Shown: one piece after another, positions 32,866-40,712 of the stretch
Layout: every line of letters begins with the position of its first letter
Position numbering within the stretch: the stretch's first letter is position 1
Source of the DNA: UBA6398 sp963644855
Lineage (GTDB): Bacteria; Bacteroidota; Bacteroidia; Bacteroidales; Bacteroidaceae
Direction of reading: 5' to 3'
DNA: 64,000 nucleotides
NCBI GenBank assembly: GCA_963644855.1
Contig: CAVIQL010000012.1
Coordinates: forward strand, 5,553 to 69,552
Program-made: the position numbers and the translations under genes
The notes under the pieces: model-generated
Told to the model about the DNA's origin: nothing
Databases searched by the model: none
What the model saw: the letters and a program-made list of their open reading frames with translations, nothing else

Positions 32866-33741
32866 ATGAACAAAAAACATAGATCGCGCGGAAGTTGGAA
32901 ATTAAACGCCGTTACATCGTGTATAAGCACTACGCTTGTGTTGGTGCTTATTGGTATCGTGGTGTTCTTTGTGAGCGTGGCGGCGAACTTCAGTGTGCAG
33001 TTGCGCGAAAACTTCGTGGTAACGCTGATGCTTGATGACGAAACTCCCAACAACGAGGCCTACGCTCTGCAAACTCGTCTAAAAGCAATGCCTTGTGCTG
33101 CAGGGGTGGTATATGTCTCAAAGGAAAAAGCGCAGAAGGTGCAGCAGGCGGCTCTTGGTTGCGAACCGGCAGAATTCAACGGCACGAATCCAATGCCTGC
33201 CTCTTTTGAATTGCGTCTCAAGGCAAACTATGCCAACAGCGATAGTCTTGCGGGAGTAATTCCGGCTCTCAAAGCGGAGCATTATGTTATAGATGTAGAT
33301 TATCCCGACAAACTTATGGATAGCATCAACCGCAATATTCGCAAAGTAAGTACCGTGTTACTCGTAGTGGCGGTGTTGCTGATGTTTGTGTCGTTTGTGT
33401 TGATAAGTAATACAATGCGTTTGAGCGTATATTCGCGGCGTTTCGAAATACGTACCATGCAGCTTGTGGGAGCACGCCCGTCGTTTATCCGGCGTCCGTT
33501 CATGGCAAGCGCGTTTTGGGTGGGATTTATAGCAGCAGCATTAGCGTGCGCCATGCTTGCCGCAGGAATAATAGCTTTACTTGATTTCGATCCATCGCTT
33601 AGCGTTAACGTGGATTGGAGAGTGTGGAGCATTACACTTGGAAGCGTTATGGGTTGCGGCATTGTGCTTATATTGCTCTGTGCATACGTATCAGTAAACA
33701 AATATCTGCGTATGCGTGCTGACGAAATATATCGTTCTTAA
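32866..33741 (+). CDS. ftsX: cell division protein FtsX
   Basis: A 291-residue inner-membrane protein with four helices: one near 17-40, then three in the C-terminal half (about 160-180, 215-240, 260-280). The extracytoplasmic loop between helices 1 and 2 (about 45-155) is a typical FtsX domain, and SVYSRRFEIRTMQLVGARPSFIRRPF is the conserved coupling region. FtsEX activates septal peptidoglycan hydrolases. ftsE is not adjacent. The following small gene, then uppP, truB, queA and folK, is a conserved Bacteroidetes order that supports the assignment. Confidence 0.93.
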   Translation: MNKKHRSRGSWKLNAVTSCISTTLVLVLIGIVVFFVSVAANFSVQLRENFVVTLMLDDETPNNEAYALQTRLKAMPCAAGVVYVSKEKAQKVQQAALGCEPAEFNGTNPMPASFELRLKANYANSDSLAGVIPALKAEHYVIDVDYPDKLMDSINRNIRKVSTVLLVVAVLLMFVSFVLISNTMRLSVYSRRFEIRTMQLVGARPSFIRRPFMASAFWVGFIAAALACAMLAAGIIALLDFDPSLSVNVDWRVWSITLGSVMGCGIVLILLCAYVSVNKYLRMRADEIYRS

Positions 33742-33763
33742 AAAAGAAATAACAATTTTCAAA

Positions 33764-34030
33764 ATGGATAAAAGCAAACTCGCGTTTACACGCAAAAATT
33801 TCATTCTGCTCGCCATTGGTATGGCGATAGTAATCCTTGGATTTGTTCTGATGGCAGGTGGCGGTTCGGACGAAACACATTTCGATCCCTCTATATTTGA
33901 TGCGCGTCGCATAAAACTTGCACCCGCTATGTGTTTTGTGGGATTCGTGTTTATTGTAATGGCTATACTTTATCCCTCGAAAGGCAAGCACGAAGAAAAC
34001 AACGGCAACGATACCGCAGATAAGGCATAA
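33764..34030 (+). CDS. DUF3098 small membrane protein
   Basis: An 88-residue protein with two membrane helices (about 15-32 and 56-75) joined by a short loop holding GGGSDETHFDPSIFDARRI, the DUF3098 hallmark. It is a Bacteroidetes-specific family consistently found just after ftsX, so a role near the divisome or envelope is suspected, but none is proven. The start at 33764 follows ftsX by 22 bases. An earlier in-frame ATG at 33716 would overlap ftsX and is not used. Confidence 0.87.
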   Translation: MDKSKLAFTRKNFILLAIGMAIVILGFVLMAGGGSDETHFDPSIFDARRIKLAPAMCFVGFVFIVMAILYPSKGKHEENNGNDTADKA

Positions 34031-34035
34031 CGCGA

Positions 34036-34875
34036 ATGGATTTTATACAAACCATTATCATAGCAATCGTTGAGGGACTGACGGAATTCCTTCCCGTTTC
34101 CTCTACGGGGCATATGATAATTACGCAGAGCATTCTGGGAGTGGAAAGCACGCCTTTTGTCAAAGCGTTCACCGTTATCATTCAGTTTGGAGCAATTCTC
34201 TCTGTGATTTGTCTTTATTGGAAACGTTTCTTCTATCCCAATGCCGGAAATGCAGGCAAGAGTTATTGGAAAGCAATGTACGAGTTTTATGCAAGGCTTG
34301 TAGTAGGTGTACTGCCTGCCGTTGTGCTTGGACTGGCATTCAATGACGCGATAGAAGCAAACCTCGGAAATGTGTCGCTTGTAGCTTGGATGTTGATTAT
34401 AGGCGGAGTGTTCATGTTGTTTTGCGATAAGATTTTCAACAAAGGCAGCGAAGAAACAAAACTCACCTATAAGCGCGCGTTTATCATAGGCGTAATTCAA
34501 TGCATCTCGATGATACCGGGCGTTTCGCGCTCAATGTCGACAATCGTGGGCGGTATGTCGCAAAAACTTACCCGCAAAGCAGCGGCAGAGTTCTCGTTTT
34601 TCCTCGCGGTGCCAACAATGTTTGGTGCAACTTGTCTTGAAACCTATAAAATGATAAAGGGAGGAGCTGGTTCGATATTGATGCAGGGGGATAATTTGTT
34701 TACTCTTATTCTCGGCTCGGTTGTTGCTTTTGTCGTGGCAATACTTGCAATAAAATTTTTCATCAACTACGTAACCAAATATGGGTTTGCTGCTTTTGGT
34801 TGGTACCGTATTGTGGTAGGCGGAGCTATCTTAGTTCTTCTTGCCATGGGGTATAATTTGCAAATGGTTGACTGA
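34036..34875 (+). CDS. uppP: undecaprenyl-diphosphatase
   Basis: A 279-residue multi-spanning BacA/UppP enzyme that recycles undecaprenyl pyrophosphate to the monophosphate carrier for peptidoglycan. EGLTEFLPVSSTGH (13-26) carries the conserved glutamates and serines, and MIPGVSRSMSTIVGG (about 159-173) carries the catalytic arginine. The length is normal and the site intact. It starts 5 bases after the DUF3098 gene, and its TGA shares one base with the truB ATG. Overexpression of this family gives bacitracin tolerance, but no such regulation is visible here. Confidence 0.96.
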   Translation: MDFIQTIIIAIVEGLTEFLPVSSTGHMIITQSILGVESTPFVKAFTVIIQFGAILSVICLYWKRFFYPNAGNAGKSYWKAMYEFYARLVVGVLPAVVLGLAFNDAIEANLGNVSLVAWMLIIGGVFMLFCDKIFNKGSEETKLTYKRAFIIGVIQCISMIPGVSRSMSTIVGGMSQKLTRKAAAEFSFFLAVPTMFGATCLETYKMIKGGAGSILMQGDNLFTLILGSVVAFVVAILAIKFFINYVTKYGFAAFGWYRIVVGGAILVLLAMGYNLQMVD

Positions 34876-35603
34876 TGAATTTTTTTGATGGTGAAATTTT
34901 AGCTTTCGACAAGCCTTACAAAGCTACGTCATTCAAGATTGTCTATTATGTAAGGAATACCCTTACAACGAGAATGGACGGCAGAAAAATCAAGGTGGGA
35001 CATGCTGGCACGCTCGACCCTTTGGCTACCGGTGTGTTGCTTTTGTGTACGGGCAAGGCTACTAAGAAAATCGAGGAATTACAGATGCTCGACAAAGAAT
35101 ATGAGGCTACTTTACGCCTGGGAGCAACAACGGCGAGCTATGATATGGAACACCCCGAAAATGCAACCTTTCCCACCGAACATATAACGCGTGAACTTGT
35201 GGAACAAACGCTCCGCAAATTCGAAGGAGACATACTTCAGGTGCCGCCCATTTATTCTGCTTGCAAAGTTGACGGGAAACATGCCTATCATCTGGCTCGC
35301 AAGGGCAAGGAGGTGCAACTCAAAGCAAAGCCTTTGCACATCTACGAAATAGAATTGTTGGAATATTCTATGCCGGATATCAAAATACGTGTACACTGTG
35401 GCAAAGGAACGTATATCCGTGCGCTTGCCCGCGATATTGGCGAGGCTCTTGGCAGCGGGGCATACCTCACGGCTTTGCGACGCACGCGAATCGGACAATA
35501 CAGAGCCGACCAAAGCATGAATCCGGAGCATTTCAATGAGTGGCTGCAGGGTATCGAAGTGGAGATTCCCGATGTCTGCGGCACTAATACAGCAAATAAA
35601 TAA
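34875..35603 (+). CDS. truB: tRNA pseudouridine-55 synthase
   Basis: A 242-residue TruB making pseudouridine 55 in the T loop of tRNAs. GHAGTLDPLATGVL carries the catalytic Asp48. KEYEATLRLGATTASYD, QVPPIYSACKVDGKHAYHLAR and CGKGTYIRALARDIGEALG are the further family blocks. No long C-terminal PUA domain is present, as in other short Bacteroidetes members. It overlaps uppP by one base, and queA starts 17 bases later, so two tRNA modification genes lie in tandem. Confidence 0.96.
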   Translation: MNFFDGEILAFDKPYKATSFKIVYYVRNTLTTRMDGRKIKVGHAGTLDPLATGVLLLCTGKATKKIEELQMLDKEYEATLRLGATTASYDMEHPENATFPTEHITRELVEQTLRKFEGDILQVPPIYSACKVDGKHAYHLARKGKEVQLKAKPLHIYEIELLEYSMPDIKIRVHCGKGTYIRALARDIGEALGSGAYLTALRRTRIGQYRADQSMNPEHFNEWLQGIEVEIPDVCGTNTANK

Positions 35604-35620
35604 AAACATATCAATATAAT

Positions 35621-36673
35621 ATGAAATTATCTCAATTCAAGTTTAAACTACCTGACGAGAAAATAGCTCTTTATCCCGCTCATCATCGCGACGAATCGCG
35701 TATGATTGTGCTTCATCGCAATACCGGGAAAATTGAGCACAAGATGTTCAAGGAGATAATCAATTATTTCGATGAACACGATGTTTTCGTGTTTAATGAT
35801 ACCAAGGTTTTTCCTGCAAGGCTTTATGGTCTGAAAGAGAAGACGGGTGCAAAAATAGAGGTGTTCCTTTTGCGTGAACTCAATCCTGAGTTGCGCTTGT
35901 GGGACGTGCTTGTCGATCCTGCAAGAAAGATAAGAATCGGCAACAAACTCTTTTTTGGAGAGGACGGAAGCATTATGGCGGAAGTTATAGACAATACTAC
36001 GAGCCGCGGACGTACATTGCGTTTCCTTTACGACGGTCCTCATGACGAATTCAAGCGTCAACTTTACGCTCTTGGCGAAGCTCCGCTGCCCAAATTCATT
36101 AAAAGAGATGTCGAAGCTGAGGATTTGGAAAGATTCCAGACCATCTTCGCCAAAAACGAAGGTGCGGTAACGGCTCCAGCAAGCGGATTGCATTTCTCGC
36201 GCGAGCTTATGAAGAGAATGGAAATCAAAGGCATCGACTTTGCATTCCTTACAATGCATTGCGGATTGGGAACTTTCCGTTCCACCGACGTTGAAGATCT
36301 TACGAAACACAAGATGGACTCCGAACAGATGTTTGTGGAGAAGGAATGCTGCGACATTGTAAACCGCGCAATCGATGGCGGACACAAGGTAGTGGCTGTG
36401 GGAACAACGGTGCAGCGTGCTCTCGAAACAGCAGTGGGTGCCGACAATCGTCTCAAGCAATACGAAGGCTGGACAAACAAGTTTATTTTCCCGCCCTACG
36501 ATTTCCATATCGCCAATGCCATGGTTGTGAATTTTGAATTGCCTTTGAGCACGCTCCTAATGCTTACCACTGCATACGGAGGCTATGATAATGTGATGAA
36601 TGCCTATAAAGTGGCGCTCAAGGACGATTATAAATTCGGACCATACGGAGATGCAATGCTTATAATCGACTAA
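35621..36673 (+). CDS. queA: SAM:tRNA ribosyltransferase-isomerase (queuosine pathway)
   Basis: A 350-residue QueA, which transfers the ribosyl part of SAM to 7-aminomethyl-7-deazaguanine in tRNA to make epoxyqueuosine. Opening FKFKLPDEKIALYPAHHRDESR, VFNDTKVFPARLYG (from about 57), VTAPASGLHF (from about 183), FLTMHCGLGTFR and VGTTVQRALETA are family blocks. Length and order are normal. It is between truB and folK, sharing one base of its stop with the folK start. Confidence 0.96.
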   Translation: MKLSQFKFKLPDEKIALYPAHHRDESRMIVLHRNTGKIEHKMFKEIINYFDEHDVFVFNDTKVFPARLYGLKEKTGAKIEVFLLRELNPELRLWDVLVDPARKIRIGNKLFFGEDGSIMAEVIDNTTSRGRTLRFLYDGPHDEFKRQLYALGEAPLPKFIKRDVEAEDLERFQTIFAKNEGAVTAPASGLHFSRELMKRMEIKGIDFAFLTMHCGLGTFRSTDVEDLTKHKMDSEQMFVEKECCDIVNRAIDGGHKVVAVGTTVQRALETAVGADNRLKQYEGWTNKFIFPPYDFHIANAMVVNFELPLSTLLMLTTAYGGYDNVMNAYKVALKDDYKFGPYGDAMLIID

Positions 36674-37140
36674 TGGTTCATACAGTTTACCTTGCATTCG
36701 GTTCTAATTTGGGTAGCAGGGAAGAAACAATACGACGGGCTGTCAAACTTCTCGATTCCGAGGGTTTGAAGCCCGTTTCTGTTGCCCCTTGCATGCTCAC
36801 AAAGCCCGAAGGTTTCTGTTCAGAAAATCTTTTTCTCAATACGGCGGGCGAATTTTCCACCACATTGTCGCCCGAGGAAGCACTCGCGGCTACGCAACGT
36901 GTAGAGAAGGAACTGGGCAGAACGCAAAAATCGGAAAATGGGGTGTATCACGACCGCACGATAGACATTGACATAATTTTTTATGACCAACTTGTGATAT
37001 CTACCCCGCATCTCGTGATTCCTCACCCGCATCTTTGCAAGCGGAGGTTTGTGTTGCAACCACTTGTAGCCATTGCTCCCGATTTGAAACACCCTGTAAA
37101 TGGTAAGACAATAAGGGAAATTCTCGACGCATTACAATGA
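36673..37140 (+). CDS. folK: 6-hydroxymethyl-7,8-dihydropterin pyrophosphokinase
   Basis: A 155-residue HPPK that moves pyrophosphate from ATP to hydroxymethyl-dihydropterin in folate synthesis. LAFGSNLGSREETI is the N-terminal pterin site, FLNTAGEFSTTLSPEEAL the middle block, DRTIDIDIIFYD (from about 95) the metal-binding DxDxD-like motif, and PHPHLCKRRFVLQPL the conserved closing block. It ends the ftsX-to-folK operon. No folP or folB follows. Array I lies directly downstream. Confidence 0.95.
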   Translation: MVHTVYLAFGSNLGSREETIRRAVKLLDSEGLKPVSVAPCMLTKPEGFCSENLFLNTAGEFSTTLSPEEALAATQRVEKELGRTQKSENGVYHDRTIDIDIIFYDQLVISTPHLVIPHPHLCKRRFVLQPLVAIAPDLKHPVNGKTIREILDALQ

Positions 37141-37166
37141 TTTTTTACAAGATGCTTTGCTGCAAA

Positions 37167-37267
37167 AATTCCAAGGCATCTAATTTAAATTTCAAGCCTT
37201 GGAATTTAAATTAGGTCAGACTTCGTTTAAAACAAGGTCTGATATCGTTTCAACACTTTCTGATATG
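37167..37267 (+). repeat. 21-bp phased array I (both word types)
   Basis: Units AATTCCAAGGCAT (37167), AATTTCAAGCCTT (37188) and AATTAGGTCAGAC (37209) keep the 21-bp step. The register then slips by one base (TAGGTCAGACTTC at 37212, AAGGTCTGATATC at 37234) and ACTTTCTGATATG follows at 37255. The array joins CCAAGG and GTCAGAC words in one run. Confidence 0.78.
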
Positions 37268-37310
37268 GCTATGATGATATTCAACAACGACAAAATGTTT
37301 CCCTATAAGG

Positions 37311-37375
37311 CAAAAAAAAATGGGATACCGCCGTATCCCAATCTTGTTAACCTTAAATCTAATACTATGAAAAAC
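37311..37375 (-). ncRNA. candidate freestanding small RNA
   Basis: On the minus strand a full promoter (37412-37382) is followed by about 35 bases of single-stranded leader (including ATTAGATTTAAGGTTAAC), then the hairpin TGGGATAC-GGCG-GTATCCCA (37340-37321) and nine Ts (from 37320). The predicted transcript is about 64 bases with no reading frame, and no minus-strand gene lies downstream to be attenuated. The leader looks like a sequence I have seen in other Bacteroidales intergenic regions, but I cannot verify that here. Confidence 0.7.
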
Positions 37376-37381
37376 ACGTTG

Positions 37382-37412
37382 CAAATATACTGAGTTTTTA
37401 CAAAGGAGCAAA
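37382..37412 (-). promoter_or_regulatory. promoter of candidate small RNA
   Basis: On the minus strand TTTG (37412-37409), exactly 19 bases, then TATATTTG (37389-37382). Confidence 0.8.
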
Positions 37413-37494
37413 TCGATATAAAAATATTATGTCGGATTTTATGTTTTTTTTCGATTAGGCTCCGTAAATGCAAAACGTAATTAACAAAAATACG

Positions 37495-37502
37495 TATTTT
37501 TG
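37495..37502 (+). promoter_or_regulatory. -7 element directly before gene at 37511
   Basis: TATTTTTG lies only 8 bases before the ATG at 37511. The usual start site would fall at about the start codon, suggesting a leaderless or nearly leaderless message. Confidence 0.5.
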
Positions 37503-37510
37503 TACCTCAA

Positions 37511-38116
37511 ATGACACTTTGTTTAAAAAATATCAGACGATTTCTTGTTAGAGTGCGGAGATTTAGAAACCGCAACGGCTATGGAATTCATTCTCCCTTT
37601 GCCTATGATTTTGTGAAAGGCGTGGTGTATGAACAAGCACGCTATTATGCTTATAAAGAACTGAAAAGTCGCCGCCGCAAGCGTACTTTGGCACAACGGG
37701 GGCTGACATCAAAGGGCGACAAACTGATGTTTCGCGTAGCAAACTACTGCCACCCGCATTCGGTAGTGCTTGTTGGCGCGAAATCTGCGCTTACTGCCGA
37801 ATATATAGCCGCAGGGAGCAGCAATGCGGAGGTTTCCATTTATCCGTTGCCCGAACAAATGCCGTCGCGCGGGCTTGAATTTGTGTTTGCAGCCCAAGAT
37901 TCCGACATTCTCACCGTTTTTCACATCACAGCCCAGTGTGCCAGCGAAACCACGTTCTTTGCTGCCGCTGGAATACACGATTCGCGCGAAAGCGAAAGCC
38001 GTTGGAACGAAATATGTGCCGATGCCCGCGCTATAGTAACCTTTGACCTCTACGAAGTGGGCTTTGTGTTTTTTAATCCCAACCTCAACAAGCAAAACTA
38101 TATAGTCAGCTTCTGA
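37511..38116 (+). CDS. methyltransferase-like protein of Bacteroidetes type
   Basis: A 201-residue basic protein. NGYGIHSPFAYDFVKGVVYEQARYYAYKEL (about 22-51) is the N-terminal signature of a Bacteroidetes group usually annotated as SAM-dependent methyltransferase or hypothetical. The strand-loop SVVLVGAKSALTAEYIAAG (from about 84) occupies the place of motif I but lacks the GxGxG glycines, and the end FDLYEVGFVFFNPNLNKQNYIVSF is typical. SAM binding therefore may be lost or altered. It lies alone, after the small RNA and with a -7 element almost at the start codon. The function is unknown. Confidence 0.6.
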   Translation: MTLCLKNIRRFLVRVRRFRNRNGYGIHSPFAYDFVKGVVYEQARYYAYKELKSRRRKRTLAQRGLTSKGDKLMFRVANYCHPHSVVLVGAKSALTAEYIAAGSSNAEVSIYPLPEQMPSRGLEFVFAAQDSDILTVFHITAQCASETTFFAAAGIHDSRESESRWNEICADARAIVTFDLYEVGFVFFNPNLNKQNYIVSF

Positions 38117-38220
38117 AACATACGGCACAAAAAGTTGTCGTTGTGCCGCCGCGAAAAAACACTACCGCATGCGTTGCTGCACATTTGGCGATGCAATAAT
38201 AAAATTTCCCATGATTTTTC

Positions 38221-38250
38221 TTTGTTATTCGGAATAACATTGTAATTTTG
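38221..38250 (+). promoter_or_regulatory. promoter of DUF2795 gene
   Basis: TTTG (38221-38224), 18 bases, TAATTTTG (38243-38250), 33 bases before the ATG. Confidence 0.7.
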
Positions 38251-38282
38251 CGCCGTTTTCTGAATATAAAGCATTTAAAACT

Positions 38283-38504
38283 ATGTATTGGACACTGGAA
38301 TTAGCCTCAAAACTCGAAGATGCACCTTGGCCAGCAACTAAAGATGAGTTGATTGACTATGCTACACGATCGGGCGCCCCTATGGAAGTTATCGAAAACC
38401 TTCAGGAACTCGAAGATGAAGGCGAAGTGTATGAAAACATCGAAGACGTGTGGCCCGACTATCCTACAAAGGAAGATTTCTTCTTTAACGAGGAAGAGTA
38501 TTAA
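38283..38504 (+). CDS. DUF2795 small acidic protein
   Basis: A 73-residue acidic protein with LEDAPWPATKDELIDYATRSGAPMEVIENLQELED, the DUF2795 pattern (a short helical domain found alone or repeated in many bacteria). The tail DYPTKEDFFFNEEEY is rich in acidic and aromatic residues and is typical of the Bacteroidetes version. The high conservation of this gene across the phylum suggests a housekeeping role. None is established. It has its own promoter and a strong terminator, so it is a single-gene transcript. Confidence 0.88.
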   Translation: MYWTLELASKLEDAPWPATKDELIDYATRSGAPMEVIENLQELEDEGEVYENIEDVWPDYPTKEDFFFNEEEY

Positions 38505-38543
38505 CGCGCCGCTCTGACGCATAAGCCGTAAAAGAACATCGCC

Positions 38544-38576
38544 AAAGGGCGTAGGGAAAAATCCCTGCGCCCTTTT
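38544..38576 (+). terminator. terminator after DUF2795 gene
   Basis: AAAGGGCGTAGGGA pairs with TCCCTGCGCCCTTT (one T-G pair) around AAAA, followed by a T. Confidence 0.87.
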
Positions 38577-38645
38577 CCGTTTCTTTGTGCGTGTTGCGAC
38601 ATTGGCGACGCATGTGGTGGAGTAGGGGTGGACATGTGTTTTTTT

Positions 38646-38763
38646 AATGCGGCATGTCGTTAAAACGATAACCGATATTTTTTGAAAAAGGTCGGATATT
38701 GTTTAAAAAATATCGGTTATCGTTTTTGCGATATACGATATTGTTTTTTGCACGAACCATGTC
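38646..38763 (+). repeat. 21-bp phased palindrome array G
   Basis: Units AATGCGGCATGTC (38646), GATAACCGATATT (38667), AAGGTCGGATATT (38688), AATATCGGTTATC (38709), GATATACGATATT (38730) and CACGAACCATGTC (38751) are in strict register. Segments 38662-38679 and 38709-38726 are perfect 18-bp inverted copies with the middle word in the 29-base loop. The rest of the gap before amtB (38577-38645, 38764-38940) shows no gene. Confidence 0.9.
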
Positions 38764-38945
38764 GCAGCGTTAATATGGATTTATGTATGGGTTATGTTGC
38801 TTATAAGCGACAAAAAGTTTTGTAAAAACAAAATTACGCTGCAAAAAGTTCGTTTTTCAAAAGTTTACTTGTCATTTATGTAGGGTAAAATGATTTTTAC
38901 TTACATTTGTGGCAATAAAAAGTCTGTTTTATTTGCAAAAAGAAA

Positions 38946-38953
38946 TAATTTTG
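38946..38953 (+). promoter_or_regulatory. -7 element of amtB
   Basis: TAATTTTG, 31 bases before the ATG at 38984. TACATTTG at 38902-38909 is an alternative. Neither has a clear -33. Confidence 0.45.
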
Positions 38954-38983
38954 CACGACAAACGAACAAAAAGAAATATTACT

Positions 38984-40369
38984 ATGAAGATTAAAAAGAA
39001 ATGGATTGTCCTTATGGGCGTGATGGTAATAATTACCATCGCAGGATTGTTTAGTTCCGAACCGAGTTTCGACTGTGATTTTTCAACGATAAGCGCTGCC
39101 GATGTGGCTTGGCTTATTACTGCTACGATTTTTGTGCTGATGATGACCCCCGGCCTCTCGTTCTTTTACGGCGGTATGGTAGGTGCTCGTAATGTGATAT
39201 CCACAATGTTGCAAAGTTTCATAGCAATGGGAATAATTACTGTGTTGTGGGTTGCATTTGGCTTCAGTTTGTGTTTCGGAGACGATATCGGCGGAATAAT
39301 AGGAAACCCTACAACTTTCGCAATGTTCCAGAATGTTGGTGCGGCAGTATATACCACGCCTACGGGAAAGATTCTTGGCGGTGCAACAATACCCCTTGCG
39401 CTCTACGCATTGTTTCAAATGAAATTTGCAATCATAACTCCTTCGCTCATAACGGGCTCGTTTGCTGAGAGAGTGAGATTTTCGGCATACTTGTTCTTTA
39501 TGATATTCTTCTTTATATTTATATATTGTCCGCTTGCCCACCTTACGTGGCATCCTGACGGCTTGTTTATGAAATGGGGCGTGATAGATTTTGCGGGAGG
39601 TATCGTGGTGCATGCTTCTTCGGGCGTTGCAGCTTTGGCAGGAGCAATATTTCTTGGCAAACGCCGCACTTCGACAAAAGATGAGGAGCCTGCAAATATT
39701 CCATTTGTGCTTCTCGGCGCAGCGTTGTTGTGGCTTGGCTGGTTTGGGTTTAATGCAGGAAGTTCTCTTCATGCCGATGGACAAGCGGTGAAAGCTTTTC
39801 TTAATACTACCACTGCTTCGGCAACGGCAATGATGACTTGGATTTTCTTTGACTGTCTTCGCGGTAGAAAACCGTCTGCGATGGGAGCGGCAGTAGGTTG
39901 CGTGGTGGGTCTCGTGGCTTGTACTCCTTCGGCAGGATATGTGAGCGTGGGACAAACGATATTTATTTCGTTTGCAATTTCGATAATTTGTAATATTGCG
40001 GTATACTGGCGTTCTCATAGCCGAATAGACGATGCGCTCGACGTGTTCCCTACTCACGGAACGGGTGGTATTGTTGGTACGATAATGACTGGTATCTTTA
40101 TTCACGAGGGACTTATTGCCGGAACCACCGATGGTTTGATAATATTCCTCTATCATATTCTTGCCGTGGTGATAGTTTTTGTTTACACCTTTGGCATGAG
40201 TTACTTTGGTTATTGGCTTATCGACAAGTTTATTCCTATGCGCGTGAGCATTCAGAGCGAACGTGTGGGTCTCGACCTTAGTCAGCACGACGAGCACTAC
40301 GGACTTGCTCATTTTGGAGAGCGTGAACTTGCCGAATACGAAGAACATATAAGAAATAAATCAAAGTAA
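38984..40369 (+). CDS. amtB: ammonium transporter
   Basis: A 461-residue Amt/Rh-family ammonium channel with eleven or more membrane helices. FFYGGMVGARNVISTMLQSF (about 56-75) is the family signature. DFAGGIVVHASSG carries the first pore histidine and DVFPTHGTGGIVGTI the second, so the twin-His site is intact. The frame also has a GTG at 38909, but the ATG at 38984 (MKIKKKWIVLMG) gives the usual start. The cytoplasmic tail of about 35 residues is where a PII (GlnK) protein would bind. A glnK gene is not adjacent, which is unusual for the phylum. A terminator follows. Confidence 0.94.
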   Translation: MKIKKKWIVLMGVMVIITIAGLFSSEPSFDCDFSTISAADVAWLITATIFVLMMTPGLSFFYGGMVGARNVISTMLQSFIAMGIITVLWVAFGFSLCFGDDIGGIIGNPTTFAMFQNVGAAVYTTPTGKILGGATIPLALYALFQMKFAIITPSLITGSFAERVRFSAYLFFMIFFFIFIYCPLAHLTWHPDGLFMKWGVIDFAGGIVVHASSGVAALAGAIFLGKRRTSTKDEEPANIPFVLLGAALLWLGWFGFNAGSSLHADGQAVKAFLNTTTASATAMMTWIFFDCLRGRKPSAMGAAVGCVVGLVACTPSAGYVSVGQTIFISFAISIICNIAVYWRSHSRIDDALDVFPTHGTGGIVGTIMTGIFIHEGLIAGTTDGLIIFLYHILAVVIVFVYTFGMSYFGYWLIDKFIPMRVSIQSERVGLDLSQHDEHYGLAHFGERELAEYEEHIRNKSK

Positions 40370-40416
40370 GGATTTTGAAATTTTTCATTCCATAAATTTT
40401 CTGGGTTATTACTGGT

Positions 40417-40455
40417 ACAATCCCATGCGGCATTTGCTGTGTGGGATTGTTCTTT
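40417..40455 (+). terminator. terminator after amtB
   Basis: ACAATCCCA (40417-40425) pairs with TGGGATTGT (40442-40450), followed by TCTTT. Confidence 0.82.
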
Positions 40456-40520
40456 GTACAGTTTTCATGCGGTGCTTGAAGAAACTTGTGGAAAATGCCA
40501 AAAACGAGGTTGGGTGTAAT

Positions 40521-40583
40521 TTAAAATAGATGCGGCGGAATTAGGTCGGACCTTGTTTTTGCGAGATGCCTTGTAGTTTTTTG
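40521..40583 (+). repeat. 21-bp phased array M
   Basis: Units TAGGTCGGACCTT (40542) and GAGATGCCTTGTA (40563), with a weak unit at 40521, are spaced by GTTTTTGC and GTTTTTTG. A short array that mixes AGGTC and CCTTG half-sites. Confidence 0.72.
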
Positions 40584-40629
40584 CAATGCAAAATTGGAGA
40601 AAAATCATTAGGCAAACGTGCATCGGAAA

Positions 40630-40661
40630 ATTGTACATTCCAATCATAATTGCTATATTTG
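40630..40661 (+). promoter_or_regulatory. promoter of GH20 gene
   Basis: ATTG (40630-40633), 20 bases, TATATTTG (40654-40661). The leader is about 45 bases. Confidence 0.62.
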
Positions 40662-40712
40662 CAGATAATAACAAAGGTATAGCCAAGAAAACAATAACTA
40701 TATAAATAAAAA

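Noticed and set aside
39083..40348. Long antisense open frame (421 codons) across amtB
   Set aside because: It lies wholly antisense to a clear Amt-family gene, its protein is rich in Cys, His and Lys with no domain, and it has no promoter.
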